A stretch of DNA of 64,000 bases from Ectocarpus siliculosus (Eukaryota; Sar; Phaeophyceae; Ectocarpales; Ectocarpaceae), in NCBI GenBank assembly GCA_000310025.1, contig FN649740.1:1916136-1980135 (forward strand), given 5' to 3'. This document shows, in pieces, positions 22,701-31,000 of the stretch (position 1 is its first letter; every line of letters starts with the position of its first letter). The position numbers and the translations under genes were made by a program. Below the pieces are notes generated by a model, which saw only the letters and a program-made list of their open reading frames with translations, searched no databases and was not told the DNA's origin.

Positions 22701-24595
22701 GTCCCCATGGACGCAGCCTTCCTGACATGGTGCAAGGATAACCACCTCTGCTGCCTCCAGTGCCGCGAGGTACCTTTCACGCCGCTAGTTGCGTCATTGG
22801 TATCCACGTATGTGGTTATACCCCAAGGCTCAGAATGCAACGTGACATCATGTACCTGTAAGGAGAATGCGCCTCCTCCGCCTCCACCACCATGTGTGTG
22901 CACATTATTCCGAGACAAGCGTGACGAAAAGAAAACGGACAATAATACCGCTACATTATTAAAACTTGACTGTAGTTGCAACGTGTACCATTACTACACA
23001 CCACAAGCAACTCTGTTTCGATTGATCGTCTACTTTATTATGCTGCTCTTCTTGCTGTTTTCCATTGTTCTGGCTTTGATCAGGACCGGGTGACTCCTGC
23101 TGTCGAGACGGGTATGGTGACCCTACCCATGGACAAGAACGTCACCACCAACACGTGGCACGACTTGACAACTTTGCTGACCAATGTGGGTGGGAATCTA
23201 CGCACCGGAAATGATCGAAAAGAAGTCCGGTGATACGTACAGTATGTATCGTCCTCTCGTCATCGTATATGATCGCCCCTCGTTGGATGTGCAATGCTGG
23301 TTGTTGCAAACTTCATATTGATCCGGTTGGTGTGCCGACCACATCGCCCTGCTGTGTCGTTCTGCTGCCCGTGTTGTTGCCGGTTTACCAGGAAATCGGC
23401 GGTGGCGTTCAAAGCGAAGTGGAGTACAGGTGCCCCTGCGAAGCCAGCGAAACGGTGAGGAAAACAAAGCGTATAATAATGCTGTTTAGTGGGGAGATTT
23501 TTGTCTCCCCCTTTTTTTATTATGCTGCTTCCCCTAACTTCCTCGCCTACTCTCCCTCGTGCTCACTCGCGTGGGGCGCCACCCCTCTCTGACAACGCGA
23601 GGAGCAACATGAACGGCGGTGAAACCAACCCCCTTCGGCCGCCACCGCCTATCACTTGTCCAAGTACACCCCTCTCGAGAGGATACGTTCAACCTCGTAC
23701 TCAACTGCGCCCCCCCCCTGAAAACGCCCGCCGCCATTCCTTGAATATATATCGACCCACCAGTCAAACCTGTGGTGCAGCCTGAGGACTCTCCCTCAGA
23801 CGGCCGTGATCAGCCTAACTCGCCACAGCTACAACGACCGGGGGTGCGTAGGTGTTAGGTGTTGCTGTGTGCGCGCGATTTGCAATTGCCTCCTTCAGTG
23901 AAGCACTTAACGAAACGGACAAGAGCTATGCGACATCACGTTCTTTCATGTCTCGCAATCAAATGCTGTAATGTAGCAGCACCCCGCCGCTAGCAGCTAC
24001 GACTTCCATTAAAAACTACCAAGGTTCAAGTCGCTCGAGCATTCTCCGCCTCCAAATCGCCCCGGTCATAAGAAGGCGGCTTGATGACCGATCGCGTTGT
24101 ACGTCCTACATCGATCGAAGCGCTCTCTAACAGTACAACACCTGCCCCATGCTATCACCTCCATGTACCCGTTGCTTCCGCTCTCGTCCCGCCCCCACTG
24201 ATGTCGCATTCTGCAGCGTCCAGGAGAAGAAGCGAGGACTCGTGCCCTTCCCGGTAGACAACTTGTTGTTTATGCCCGGTCACCCCGACGTGCCCTTCCT
24301 GGCAGTGGCCATCCAATGCCACACGGGGACCTCCTCGACAAGCGGCCACTACCGGGCATTGGTTCGGGCCACCGCGACAAAGGGGTCAGAATGGGTCGTG
24401 TATGACGACAGCCGTGTCCGTCGCATGGAGAGCGTAAACGTCGCCAAGGAGGAGGCGTACGTTCTCGTTTACCGGCAGCTCGACCCACGTGACCTCGTGC
24501 GGTACAACGCCCCCCCCCCGTCATGCTCCTCCCCTCGAGCCCCCCCGGCGGAGCCGGCGTCGCCGCCGACTCGGGGTCAAGGGTGGAGGCGATAA
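1170..24595 (+). CDS. Ubiquitin-specific protease (USP/UBP, peptidase C19), 11 exons, split by two LTR retrotransposons
   Basis: Exons: 1170-1285, 1437-1506, 1691-1797, 2047-2159, 2662-2825, 17494-17580, 22701-22769, 23084-23224, 23392-23454, 23764-23847, 24224-24595. Phases agree throughout and give about 461 residues. The Cys box reads GSNYCYLNAS (Cys about 107) where the family usually has GNTCYLNS. The His box GHYRALVRA (His about 380) is followed by EWVVYDDSRV (Asp about 399/400), so a full catalytic triad is present. A finger-like CCLQC and YRCPC pair and an LPQTAVISLTRH segment (the family's LP..L..LkR) sit between. The N-terminus MVFVTSAAFRLVVVIF is hydrophobic like a signal peptide, unusual for a deubiquitinase. 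A Q17 tract is encoded by CAG repeats at 1703-1753. Introns 5 (14.7 kb) and 6 (5.1 kb) are long only because of the inserted elements. The exon 8 donor (23224 or 23229) and exons 1-3 are the least certain parts. Confidence 0.82.
1703..1753 (+). repeat. (CAG)17 coding microsatellite
   Basis: Seventeen uninterrupted CAG triplets lie inside exon 3 of the USP gene. In the frame that fits both splice junctions they encode polyglutamine between IPEG and HHLVRAGHA. Other frames would give polyserine or polyalanine. An uninterrupted run of this length is likely to vary between individuals. Confidence 0.85.
3097..3364 (-). repeat. 3' LTR of the gypsy element
   Basis: Partner of the LTR at 16935-17202. 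It contains two short inverted repeats, described separately. No strong polypurine tract is visible just inside it. The best candidate on the minus strand is the AGGGTGGGCTAG stretch at about 3365-3376. Confidence 0.95.
3242..3306. promoter_or_regulatory. Two hairpins in the gypsy LTR
   Basis: The stems are agtagggg/cccctact (3242-3249 with 3264-3271) and cgcggagag/ctctccgcg (3283-3291 with 3298-3306, 6-nt loop). Both recur unchanged in the 5' LTR. In the minus-strand transcript they would fold close together, as expected for R-region signals in termination, packaging or strand transfer. The function is inferred. Confidence 0.5.
3365..3938. other. Gypsy 3' untranslated region
   Basis: Non-coding stretch between the integrase ORF stop and the 3' LTR. 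At about 3590-3690 it is made of imperfect gaaaaacagaaaa repeats on the plus strand, so the element's own RNA is pyrimidine-rich there. No ORF with domain signal. Confidence 0.6.
3939..7718 (-). CDS. Gypsy RT end, RNase H, Ser/Pro insertion, integrase, chromodomain and Tudor-like module
   Basis: 1,259-residue open frame. RNase H: YCDAS (D87), DLEAG (E129), TDHKS (D155) and NADFLSRLP (D198). Residues about 205-500 are a Ser/Pro/Thr/Ala-rich insertion not usual between RNase H and integrase. Integrase: an HHCC finger (H632, H638, C668, C671) and a DD35E core, D701 (VDYFG), D763 (LSDNGSQF) and E799 (GGVERV). A chromodomain-like segment follows at about 1049-1104 (PVERLEVDRI, YQTHWKGLLRPSWERE), the mark of chromoviruses. 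At about 1162-1212 there is a second fold (AFFWYKARDGFWWLGKITG, then YVVRFLDDPG) that looks Tudor/PWWP-like. All catalytic residues are present, so this part of the copy is intact. Confidence 0.9.
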   Translation of the reverse strand: MPMPKDVKQLRSLLGGLSYYRKFLPNMATRIRPLTTLLKKQATFAFTPAMEQAVRVLLSELANPPVLVYPDWDAVTDGSRPFRLYCDASRDGFGGTLEQEQPDGSIRPIVFISRATLDSERHWTPLDLEAGSIVLWCIKRLRGYLWGTKFRIFTDHKSLEHFAKVGENNARVQRWLEFLTAYNYTLEYRKGSANGNADFLSRLPIDAAECDRSGRSRLTPDDDEESVFFIRSCGLTPSGHRAVGVGLGGLVPTSPTSVLGGLAPSTDDFVDFRRHGPRLSPSGLSSPSGIWNIAPWPSINSRGLSPSLRRLRDRTLGWSGSLHSSVEDILALEPESSPAVSPTAASRRTLDPTQLISTRTRRRTAVVAGTPLPPVDYGFSEDPPAPTRISASPRSFRRSPPAQSASTAPPVLTRLVSAPGADTSIPDLHTPLARGRDLASSTHPATSVAPAQQSSAAPDSSESSTHLVSTTYTPSSSVSAATLPSGGLPPEPQESAPSSIEAALHSSADLAFRASVERFSHADWAREQRNEPVCDAAIRFILLGRPSALPPDFLDHLPSARRPPLSEIRDLSNKGQLHVGDDGLVLLVRKQTAPPSSTTTRPGGRAARLLNDKPIRIYVPMLMRPWIMQACHADASCHLGAARTLSMLERFYWWVGMSVCTKWWVRHCLRCQARKSSRQTPRWPTLCLPLPSGPGVSVSVDYFGPLPLTPRGNTYILLFTDRFSRRADMYAVTAAEFTAEGTADVLVNRYIPLWGCPLSLLSDNGSQFCSKLSQAVYARLAIRKVATSSYHPNGNGGVERVNHTMAQMLAMVVNERQDDWDIHLPHVEFAYNNSVSAATGLAPNEVHMNRLPRMPMTVFEHPYARGHQSLHRDQLEYCDLAADRQRRSYDLVREQRNLSVSRIERRNSALSDALRKVPSYTVGGWVWVYNTESTIRQGVRSGTDDKVLKAKLSFLWTGQFKILAVGPCPDAPDGCPLASKLLYLDLPSDLPGPDSKNRVSVARCKPCANPHDTEDLPRFLPAGLTPYVLNSYANKSPPYHVTEDDVSTPVERLEVDRISGHQSVRGRGGTIAVLYQTHWKGLLRPSWEREMDLQHSKPHILRYWTGSPDQHRQTNRRYRAMRIGAATREMARAKGERALPSGYSLVSRSTWDRRFANTPLPAGAFFWYKARDGFWWLGKITGPPLPSDFYVVRFLDDPGPVKLALPDVRYSTAETAVSGSWCLQVHSGSALFKGILRNVDMSRGDPGTDSLPDNVARPH
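7616..9022 (-). pseudogene. Gypsy reverse transcriptase (frame-broken)
   Basis: Open frame from about 9022 to 7616, joined to the protease by a one-base slip (ALF then PVNLVRSDGS). The RT core runs from about residue 225 to 433: SRPYRVNPP, SPLVIIPKKSGGVRITVNYRKLN, then LFDMKSSFHQI (first catalytic Asp), then YLDDLIVF (YxDD box), ending DFLGHTISPDGVRPSP. The usual MPFGLSNAP block reads MPQSSSAAPGWF, an odd substitution. After VRPSP a small deletion shifts the frame, and RT continues as KMPMPKDVKQLRSLLGG in the next ORF. Confidence 0.85.
9026..11380 (-). CDS. Gypsy pol segment: disordered linker, NADAR (YbiA-like) domain and aspartic protease
   Basis: One open frame from 11451 to 8803. The first ~25 residues and everything after about 9026 are out of register with the original protein. 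Residues about 371-524 (10341-9880) are a NADAR domain: SPFSQWTPSTFVVDGVVYS, AEQFFAAEKARLF, FGRGVRGFDPSLW, YAKFSQNSELREHLL, EASPYDRIWGICL, RGLNLLGNALQRVRSLL. These are the family's hallmark blocks in the right order and spacing. NADAR proteins handle ADP-ribose-type substrates, including ADP-ribosyl-guanine removal. At about 651 the retropepsin motif LLDTGSPQSFIS (DTG at 9501-9493) follows, with a late HDVLLGRDSWM flap/dimer segment. A one-base slip near 9030 separates it from RT. Confidence 0.85.
11666..14302 (-). pseudogene. Gypsy Gag main part with zinc knuckle
   Basis: Open in frame from 14404 to the TGA at 11666. Sequence before 14302 is read from the inverted arm and is not native. The middle contains a capsid-like helical region (RGFIAFEPGDYRFTP, then DLVLSIADYFQQVKR and LLRHLAEQFDV) with Ser/Ala/Pro-rich stretches. 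A CCHC zinc knuckle, CLNCSGEDHSMKQC (C-X2-C-X4-H-X4-C), is encoded at 12128-12169, followed by a basic Arg/Ser tail that would bind RNA. In the same frame past the stop, 11267-11581 encodes a TSV-repeat segment (TSVSV, HNNNHTSV), so the TGA at 11666 is probably not the original end. Confidence 0.75.
14303..14715. repeat. Perfect 156-bp inverted duplication in gag
   Basis: Arm 14303-14458 and arm 14560-14715 are exact reverse complements over 156 bp with no mismatch. The spacer is 101 bp (14459-14559). A second palindrome of 22 bp (14541-14562) sits exactly at one spacer/arm junction. Both strands encode the same peptide of about 50 residues (DDLADAEFHQEV through EQQRSQLAA). The structure fits a fold-back template switch during reverse transcription or replication. 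Confidence 0.95.
14905..15060 (-). repeat. 36-bp tandem repeat in gag
   Basis: Near-identical 36-bp units, each encoding SASATTAASAAP on the minus strand. Three are almost perfect, and they decay toward 14870 into shorter GCC-GTG-type repeats. This is a low-complexity Ala/Ser linker at the start of the second ORF. Confidence 0.8.
15075..16799 (-). CDS. Gypsy ORF1, Ser/Thr/Val/Ala-rich protein, about 574 residues
   Basis: The frame is open from inside the 5' LTR (16988), but the first good in-element ATG is at 16799 (MSQPSVGSSDS). The protein has almost no recognisable fold. It is low-complexity and rich in Ser, Thr, Val, Ala and Pro, with many short repeats such as TVST, RTVST and PPLPTVST, suggesting a disordered coat or linker domain. 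It ends in TAG, immediately followed by an in-frame ATG at 15074. The next ORF is therefore reached by stop readthrough or reinitiation, or the TAG is a nonsense mutation in an originally longer Gag. Confidence 0.6.
   Translation of the reverse strand: MSQPSVGSSDSASASPEHSERSRSPVSSPRVATFGSPAAGRQATQLLLSSDGARAADPVADAARLSELRAQRIRERFASPASIDANPVGAVLKPPAPTPGTSVFASVSLGVQQQSVSTAAGDELSEFPREPHVDSNFPLAPSTVEHPALGTDIGFDHVAGPVVPRLSSRSASRSTLQFDYTVPAIPPFSSRSDRVQAAARAQRLRDRRASASVTSPLADSAASPTTVPVVSTTRAISIASGTLPTVASSTPALSADSTASDPVVSPSQAISFASDALASVVSTTRAVSTANVPVPAVSTAVGVFASIPLAPPLPTVSTVRGAAALAAPPLRTVWTLRTAVTSAHPHAYHVPTTGAPVSAVSTAARVLLPIPLTPPLPTVSTAGDAIIPAAPPLRTVSTLRTVSSAPFPAHTTSTQNPVSAASAAVNTAVSMPVDTPLLAFSTDSRVHTAGFDPTVSTDSAMLAPASAPLAATSVVSAVPSAPTLSPYPYAVPPPPPMLSSSHERAATADALHRLEIAERYNRHLHGLLSTMVTTTPAPKHEPTSSARLSTPELRDSTTGGGTRSAVTGRPAEPV
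16921..16932 (-). other. Putative primer-binding site of the gypsy element
   Basis: Two bases inside the 5' LTR the minus strand reads TGGCGTTGTCGG. Its complement ends in CCA, as the 3' end of a tRNA would. I cannot name the tRNA. Confidence 0.5.
16935..17202 (-). repeat. 5' LTR of the gypsy element
   Basis: 268 bp, the same length as the partner at 3097-3364. The pair differs by C/T in the cacaag(c/t)agg stretch, C/T in ccaagc(c/t)ctt, and G/A near the outer end. On the minus strand it starts TGTTACAGG and ends ACTACA. A GGATAAAAAG stretch on the minus strand could serve as a TATA-like box. Confidence 0.95.
18187..18517 (+). repeat. 5' LTR of the copia element
   Basis: 331 bp, TGATAG...CTAACA. 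Contains a gtccatgt/tcatgtg-type short repeat array in its middle. No canonical TGG primer-binding site follows; instead a short palindrome (tgtgatatcaca) lies at about 18536-18547. Confidence 0.95.
18590..18690 (+). pseudogene. Possible copia gag start remnant
   Basis: Begins MEALDLSSLTEEDRQALSA shortly after the 5' LTR, an acidic helical N-terminus of the kind seen in copia Gag. After about 30 residues the sequence becomes low in information and the frame ends at 18879. Assignment rests mainly on position. Confidence 0.35.
19793..20035. repeat. 55-bp minisatellite inside the copia element
   Basis: Five head-to-tail units beginning aaggttgccagtcaccc, at about 19793, 19848, 19903, 19957 and 20010. 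The first three are nearly identical. The fourth carries a short deletion and the fifth is partial. Non-coding. Confidence 0.9.
21108..21985 (+). pseudogene. Copia pol 3' end: RT tail and RNase H (frame-broken)
   Basis: The first segment to the stop at 21410 ends PFRELIGSLMRLATQTRPD, the conserved copia RT-RNase H link. From 21411 the frame continues CASSKEIHWRAGLGILGY and carries RNase H blocks FADADYASKAADRRS (Asp) and TLSTTEAEYVSLA (Glu). A frameshift near 21720 moves to the frame with VFEDNHGAIQLAQNP, SKHIDVRHHFIRDLV and HADFLTKAL, ending at 21985. One stop and one frameshift make it a pseudogene. Confidence 0.9.
22268..22598 (+). repeat. 3' LTR of the copia element
   Basis: 331 bp, identical to the 5' LTR except for three substitutions (C for T, G for T, A for G, within about 70 bp of each other). 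Ends CTAACA, directly followed by the target duplication TGATA. Confidence 0.95.
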
Positions 24596-26359
24596 CCTCG
24601 CGGCCGTCCGCGGCCGTCTGTGTGTCGCTGTAGTGTTTGTGTGTTTGTTTGCGTGTTTGTTCGTTCGTGTTTTGCGCGTTGTCTTTGATGTAGGAGTGGC
24701 CGTATTTCCTCTGGCGATTTGTGTATGTTAAGTGGACATGATGGGCATGATGCAAGAGGTGGTTTATGTCTCGCCCGTGTCTCCCCCTCGTTAAACAGTT
24801 TAACGACTGGAAGACACGGGCGAGGCAAGAAGAACCTCTCGCACCACTTCCACCATACCCATGTAACATCCACGAACAGTGTAGGAGGCCCGTAGATCTG
24901 TGCTACTCTGACGAGTGCCCCCAAACAGGGTAGATCTCATGTGCAGGTAGGTCATGGTTGTGGGAAGGTATAATTATTCTGGTGCTGGCCGAGCGAACAC
25001 GTGTGGGGGGCACGGTCGGCATTCGGCCAAGCTCCACGCATTTCGATACTTGTTTGGTAAGTCGCGTTGGAGGTGGTGCCGCGAACATTTCATGAAAGCT
25101 GCGTCATTTGCTTCTGTTAAGCATGGCTGTCTGTGTTCTCATACTCGAGTGATGACTGGATCTTGCGTTTTGGCTCTCTGCGTTGATTTCCCCTTGCATA
25201 TGTTGTCCCAACAACCACATGTTGTATGTATGCCTCTCGTGCAAAAGAACACGATGTTTGGCATTAATAAACAACATCATCAGCTCTCTTTGTAGTATGG
25301 AGATCGGCACCAAACAAGTCGAGCTCGCACTGTAGTGGGAGATAATGTTCTGCCTTTTGGGGGTTTAGTGCTGCCATCGTTGGACCCGTACAGTATGTAG
25401 CATGACAGACTGTAGATGATAGCATCATGGGCGTGTTGGGCGATGACTTTGACTGGCAAGCAGAGGAACGATGGTGCAGAACAAACTTCGGTGATTATAG
25501 TTCAGGCCACCCGCCGAAAAAATGTTCATCTTCTCGACCGCACATCATGCAGACGGCGAACACTGCTCAAGGGTTGCTTTGGATAAAAAAACGCCACACA
25601 CAGGAGGAATGGCAGTGTACCTTACTTGCCAGAAAGCACCACTCCTTGCAAAACATGAAATACGCAGTAGAAGTCCACACCGCACCTTAGACGTTCACAA
25701 GTGCGACTCACCAGATCAAACTTCCATCCACTCTGGTCGAACCGCGCATCGTCTCAAACGGGGGACCCTAATGCGCCACGCGTGACTGAGAAGCATTCCG
25801 CCGGGAAACATTTAATGGCGCGAATAATGTGTCAATGGTGGCCGCAACACTGGGAGCAATGAATGACACATATACCCGACCGTTCCACCAGGCAAGTAGT
25901 CTATATCTGAAACAACACACGTTTTTAGGGTACTACATATCTCCGGTAGTGTTTAGTCGTCGAGATATCCTGTACCTTTCGAAGGCGTCGCCCGTACCCG
26001 CCCACGAGTACCCCCTCCAAACAATGAATGGTGTAGCCTTTAGACGGATCGTCGTTGGCACGGTCGGTCGCTCGGTGCCTGCTTCTTCTCCTTCTCTCTG
26101 GCCCATGACACGTGTTAAATACAACGGGAGGAAGTACTCAGTCATGCAACTTGTTCGCCCAAGACACGCGTGAGGGAGGGGCGCGGGGGCCAAATCACCA
26201 CCTGACTTGCTATGTAACAAAAATCAACATCACGTACACCAACACTCGCGGTAGATATAACAAGGTGCCGCCAACGAAAATTGCAATGCACGCCTAAACT
26301 AGCTAACTTGTCGGGAGGGGGGGGGACGGAATCGATATCATCATCATCATCATCATCAG
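24596..26359. other. intergenic or unassigned region
   Basis: 3' flank of the USP gene. Open frames here, such as 25829-26173, show no domain and no matching splice sites. Earlier exons of the gene ending at 26539 could lie here, but I cannot pick them out. A short (TCA)n run precedes the acceptor at 26359. Confidence 0.4.
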
Positions 26360-26539
26360 GTACCCTTCCTCGTCCGGGCGATAGAGCTCAAGTTCGAGCA
26401 GGGGATGAAGAGGCGGAACTGCCGCGTGATCCACATGATGCCCTGCGAGGAGGACCGGCAGCGGGTCATCTTGAGGCAGGTGAGAGAGGAGAGACACCGC
26501 CGCTTGGCTGATCGTTGCGAAAACTTGGCTGGTCGTTAG
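26360..26539 (+). CDS. Orphan terminal exon, unrecognised protein
   Basis: Follows a catcatcag acceptor and stays open for 59 residues to a TAG at 26537-26539. It reads VPFLVRAIELKFEQGMKRR, then VIHMMPCEEDRQRV and REERHRRLADRCENLAGR. The composition is charged and helical, clearly more protein-like than the surrounding frames. A consensus GTGAGA donor after ILRQ (26479) offers an alternative end. I do not recognise the family and cannot link it to an upstream exon. It could be a late alternative exon of the USP gene or the end of a separate gene. Confidence 0.4.
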   Translation, partial: VPFLVRAIELKFEQGMKRRNCRVIHMMPCEEDRQRVILRQVREERHRRLADRCENLAGR

Positions 26540-28076
26540 TAGTAGCACTGGCTCCTTCCTACGTTTTTGTTTCTCTAATGATTGGCTTACGGTCGCCAAG
26601 CGGGCGCTAGACAACGCCGGTGGTAGAGAGGATGCCCAATGCGGGTGGTGTGTGTCGTTTGAAATAGCAGTCGACCGCGCTAACCGTGTCGTTGTGTGTG
26701 TTCCTTTGTTGGTTTGTCTTGTGTTTCTGCGTTCTTGGGTGCACGTGTTCTGAGGTTGGGTCATGTGCTCACGACCACCAGCACGGGTGCCATCTACCTT
26801 CTTCATCGGCTTGGACAGACAAGCTTTGTTGTTTGGCAATCACAATGCCATTATACACTACAGAAACAAAAAGGAGTGGCCTTGGAAAGAGCCTGAGGTG
26901 CTTAAATCAACCGTTCTTGTAAACCCTAGCGATAATCTACCCTTACCCCACATGAGTCAGTACACGCGTTGTCGCAAGCATGATAATCAGACGTGATGAG
27001 GGCATCGAAACATCGGCGGCCTGATTATTAATATTGTCTACGCTGCGACACAGCATCAGAAGCACCATCACCACCATAAGCGGTTGGGTTAACACCTGCT
27101 CAAGAGAACATGCAATAGAAACACCTCGTTCCACCTGATACGCACGCCGGCCGCACCCTAAGTAAGTGAGGAACCGTCCTCCGCCGAGGTATTAGCTGAG
27201 TTATCAGTCGAAACTGACCCATCCTCAAGCACCCACTACTCTCAGGCGCCAAGCCTGAGAGGCACGTCAGTACCCTTCCGAGGACGAAAAACACTCCCTC
27301 CCCCCATCAACTTGTTCCGAAGCAAACAACGAAAACCACAGAAAATACGCAACGACTTCGTCAGCCGTCACCCGCCCCCCGTACCGCCTAGAGCTTCCCT
27401 CCCCGTACGCACTCCTCCCCCACGGCGCCACCGCCGCCCCGGGGATATGAACACCCCTCCCTTCCCTGATGAGTGAATGCCGTGACAGGCATATTCTCCA
27501 AAAAACTTGATGAAATAAAACCAATCGCATAATAATACGTGTGTTGGCACCGGCTTATACCTCCCGCCTCAAACGTTCCGCCCCCCATGCTGGTTGACCA
27601 AACATTCCGCCGACCCCTACTTCGCGTCAAGCAATGCCTATCTCCGCGCCGGCCGGAAAACCGGGCACGGTGTAACGTAACCCCGCGCGGCCTAACGACC
27701 GGGATTCTGAAAAAAAAAAAAAAGAGTGTGGATAACTAAATCGACCCAAAAATCCGCGCATCAGGCATCTACACCTCGGAGCTAAGACCGATGATATACT
27801 TACGCGTTTAAGCACACCCACCAGTGGACGTCGCGAAAGGCAGCGGGGAACGTTCGGATGAAACACGTCTGCACCCACGTATCGACGATCCCCGACGAGG
27901 ACACCACACACGCGCGCGCCCGGTCACCATAACGGATCTCCCTTTCGACCCGAACTCCAAAGACACAAAATATATTCCGACCACAAATCCCTCCCGTTGG
28001 CACTGCTGCCAAATACTGCCGTGAGCTACAGAGAAAAAGACGCGTTCGGCGTCGGCGAAGAAAGACTTCGACCGTT
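26540..28076. other. intergenic region before the kinesin 3' end
   Basis: No ORF with domain signal. A 14-bp A run at about 27710-27724 is the only notable tract. Plus-strand frames over 28000-28400 are shadows of the kinesin last exon. Confidence 0.5.
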
Positions 28077-31000
28077 TTACCGGACGCTGCGCAACGTTGC
28101 CGGTGCCATCGACACCCTCGATCGAGTGCGCCCGGCCACCGTCTGCCGCTGCGGGGTCTGCCCGGTCCTCGAGGACGCTCGCCGCGAGCTCGCCTTGCTC
28201 CTTCCCGCCGCCCCGTCCCCCGTAGTAGCGAAGTCGACTGCGGCCATCTCGTGAGAACCATCGCCACCGCCGCTGTGCACGGAGGCTGCGCGCTTTACGG
28301 CCCCCTTCTTGTTGGCGTCGCAGGGGGTGTTACAGCAGCCGCTGCTACTGCTGCCGCCACCACCAAGGTGATCGTTGAGCCTCGTGCTGCTAGAATTGGT
28401 GACGTCGCCCAACCTGGTGCCGATAGAAATTAGGAACGAAATCGCGCCAAAAAAAAAGTGCGTGCGCGGGTTTGGGAGGGGACGGGCAGGAAGGTTATGA
28501 GCGTCGATAGAGAATAAAAGCCTTCGGGAGTGTCATGACGCCGCGAGGTAGGGTCGTCTGGGTCGGGCACATGCGCACGGTGAGAACGGCAAAGTTCAGG
28601 GCAGCGGTAGACATCGACCAACGGCCACCAAAAATAAGCACGGGGGCACCACGACAGACATTCTCATATCGTCCTTTTCGGGCACCCAACGCTCTCATGC
28701 GTTGGCACGATAGCAGCATCTGTTTGGCCCAGCGGCTTATTTTCGGCGATCGAGGTACGACAAGCAGACCACGACCACGAACTGCCCCTACAGAACGAGG
28801 CAAATACTTCTATTATTCGTGGTCATCTGGTGTCTACGCGGCTGCGGGGTGGCTCCTCATGCACAGCGACATTTGGTTCTGAGTGCATTACCATTGAATA
28901 TCTGCACCGTTTCTATGTGCAAGAAGGAAACAACGAGCACTCGTGGTAAATGGGACCAATAGCTGTACCTAGCAACAACAACAACAACAACACAACAGTA
29001 AATAGCAACAATTGTGTGACGCGCTGATCCTCGTCGACATGCAGAACACACACACATAACACATGACACATGGATGATACGCCCGTGTGTGTCCGTGTCC
29101 ATCTCTCCACCGACAAGCACGCGATTTGTTTTCCATCAGAGTGGCGCTCGTCTCATACATGCGGTAACTCATAACTCACAGTCTGGAGCTGGCGCTCCTG
29201 CCCGATGACCGAGGAGCCGGGATCATCGACTTCCTCGACCGCGATATCATGCTGTCAAAATTCGACGCGAACGCACGAAGCACGACAGTTAGCACGCGAG
29301 GACACACGACTAATGAAACTTAGCAGCCGAGTACGTTCACCCCCGACAGACCCTGTATGCTGTAAGAGCAAGATTGGACGTTGGAGGGTTGCATCTACAC
29401 TCCTGGTCGACCTCATGACACACACACACGCCCGAGCACGCTCAAGAGCCAGCTACTGTAGGGCGGTCGATACTGCCTCAAGAATCACGTTGCTTTGGTG
29501 TGCACCCTGTAATCACAGACGGTTCCTCTGTAGCCTTCTTTTTCGGGGGGGAACCCCGTCGTAAAAAAGTGACTAGCCGGGTATTGTTTTCCGTAATGCT
29601 ACTTCAAGACCATAGCCATCCCATTGACCAGCCACGCGGTCGGATGATAAAGTAGTCATTTCGACAGAGACACCACATCATACACCATGTTACGGCTCAC
29701 GAACACACCACACACCTGCTCTTTCTGCGGTTGGACTTGATGACGGAGGCCACCTCCGCCGAGGCCGCCGCCGTGCTCGCTCCTCCCAAGGTGGTGCTGG
29801 TGCCGCTACTGATGGAGTCACGCGAGCCTCTGTCGGACAGCCCGGTCGTCTAACGTGCACGTAAGGGTAGGACGACCGACCGACACAGACAACAACAGAC
29901 GTCAGTGGTGTGTTTACTGACCGGCGCATGAGTTCTTCTGCGAACTAGACGAGAGCGAACGGGAATACCGTCAACGCGAGGCCGGACGAACGAGCAAGTG
30001 CACGATCGATTTATTTTGGAGCTCGATCGAATGCTCCAGGCTGCCCGCCAACAATGCCGAAAACGGGGTGTGTTCGGGAGGAATCAGTCTCACCCTTTGC
30101 CTACAGAGGCTCATTCACAAGTACAAGACGACGAAAACATCATCTGCCGCCGCCGCCGCTGCTGCAGCACCCCAACCGCCGCTCCCACCGCGCGATAGCC
30201 AAACCACACGACCCTACCGCAGGCATACATGCACGACGACGCACATGCTGTTGTTGTCGAACAACACCACCACCGGCGCTGCCAGCGACGGCGTTCTCGA
30301 GCTCCATGTCCTCCGCCCCGCCGCCCGCGTTCTCCTCGATCTGCCCCAGAGTACCGCCGAAGGCACTGCTGTCCCCTTCCATCATCAGCCCGGATCGGAA
30401 ACCGCTCGAACCGCCACCGAAACCGCTCGTCGCGGCGCCCTGCCCTCCGCCGCTTGCGCAAGCGCTATTATCGCCGTCGTCTGCGGCCGTCCTGGTAGCA
30501 TCGTCCCCTACGCTGCTCCCCGCCGCACCCGCGCCCACCGACCGGGAGCCGACCCCGTCCAACTCCGACCTGGCGGCGACAGAGCAGCAGTGTTGATTGG
30601 CCTCCGAATTTAAAGCGAACCAGGAACGAAGGGTACAGTATGTGTATGTACCAAAGTGTAGTACGCCACGACAGCAATTCAACACGAGAGTCATGAAAAA
30701 TGCCCTCAATAGCGACAAGAGTTTTCCCGATGCTCTTGTGTACAAGGTGAGTAGTGGACAGAGGCGCCACGGCTGGAGTTACCAAAGGTAGCGAACATGG
30801 CGTTGCACCAAGAGTTGTTGCTGGAGTTGCTCTCGGACATACCAGCAAAGAAAAAAAACAGCTGGTCGCCTATGACTTCTCCAAATCATCGACTATATGC
30901 ATCGACTGACGTGTTAGCACACTCCTCGGCCTTGCATTCCATCACGAGCAAAAAACGACACCGTGAGCAGCATCAGGTGACTGACATGAGCGTTTCAAGT

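Noticed and set aside
30068-30613. Plus-strand Ala/Pro-rich ORFs of about 180 residues
   Set aside because: Shadows of kinesin exon 12, whose splice phases fit on the minus strand.
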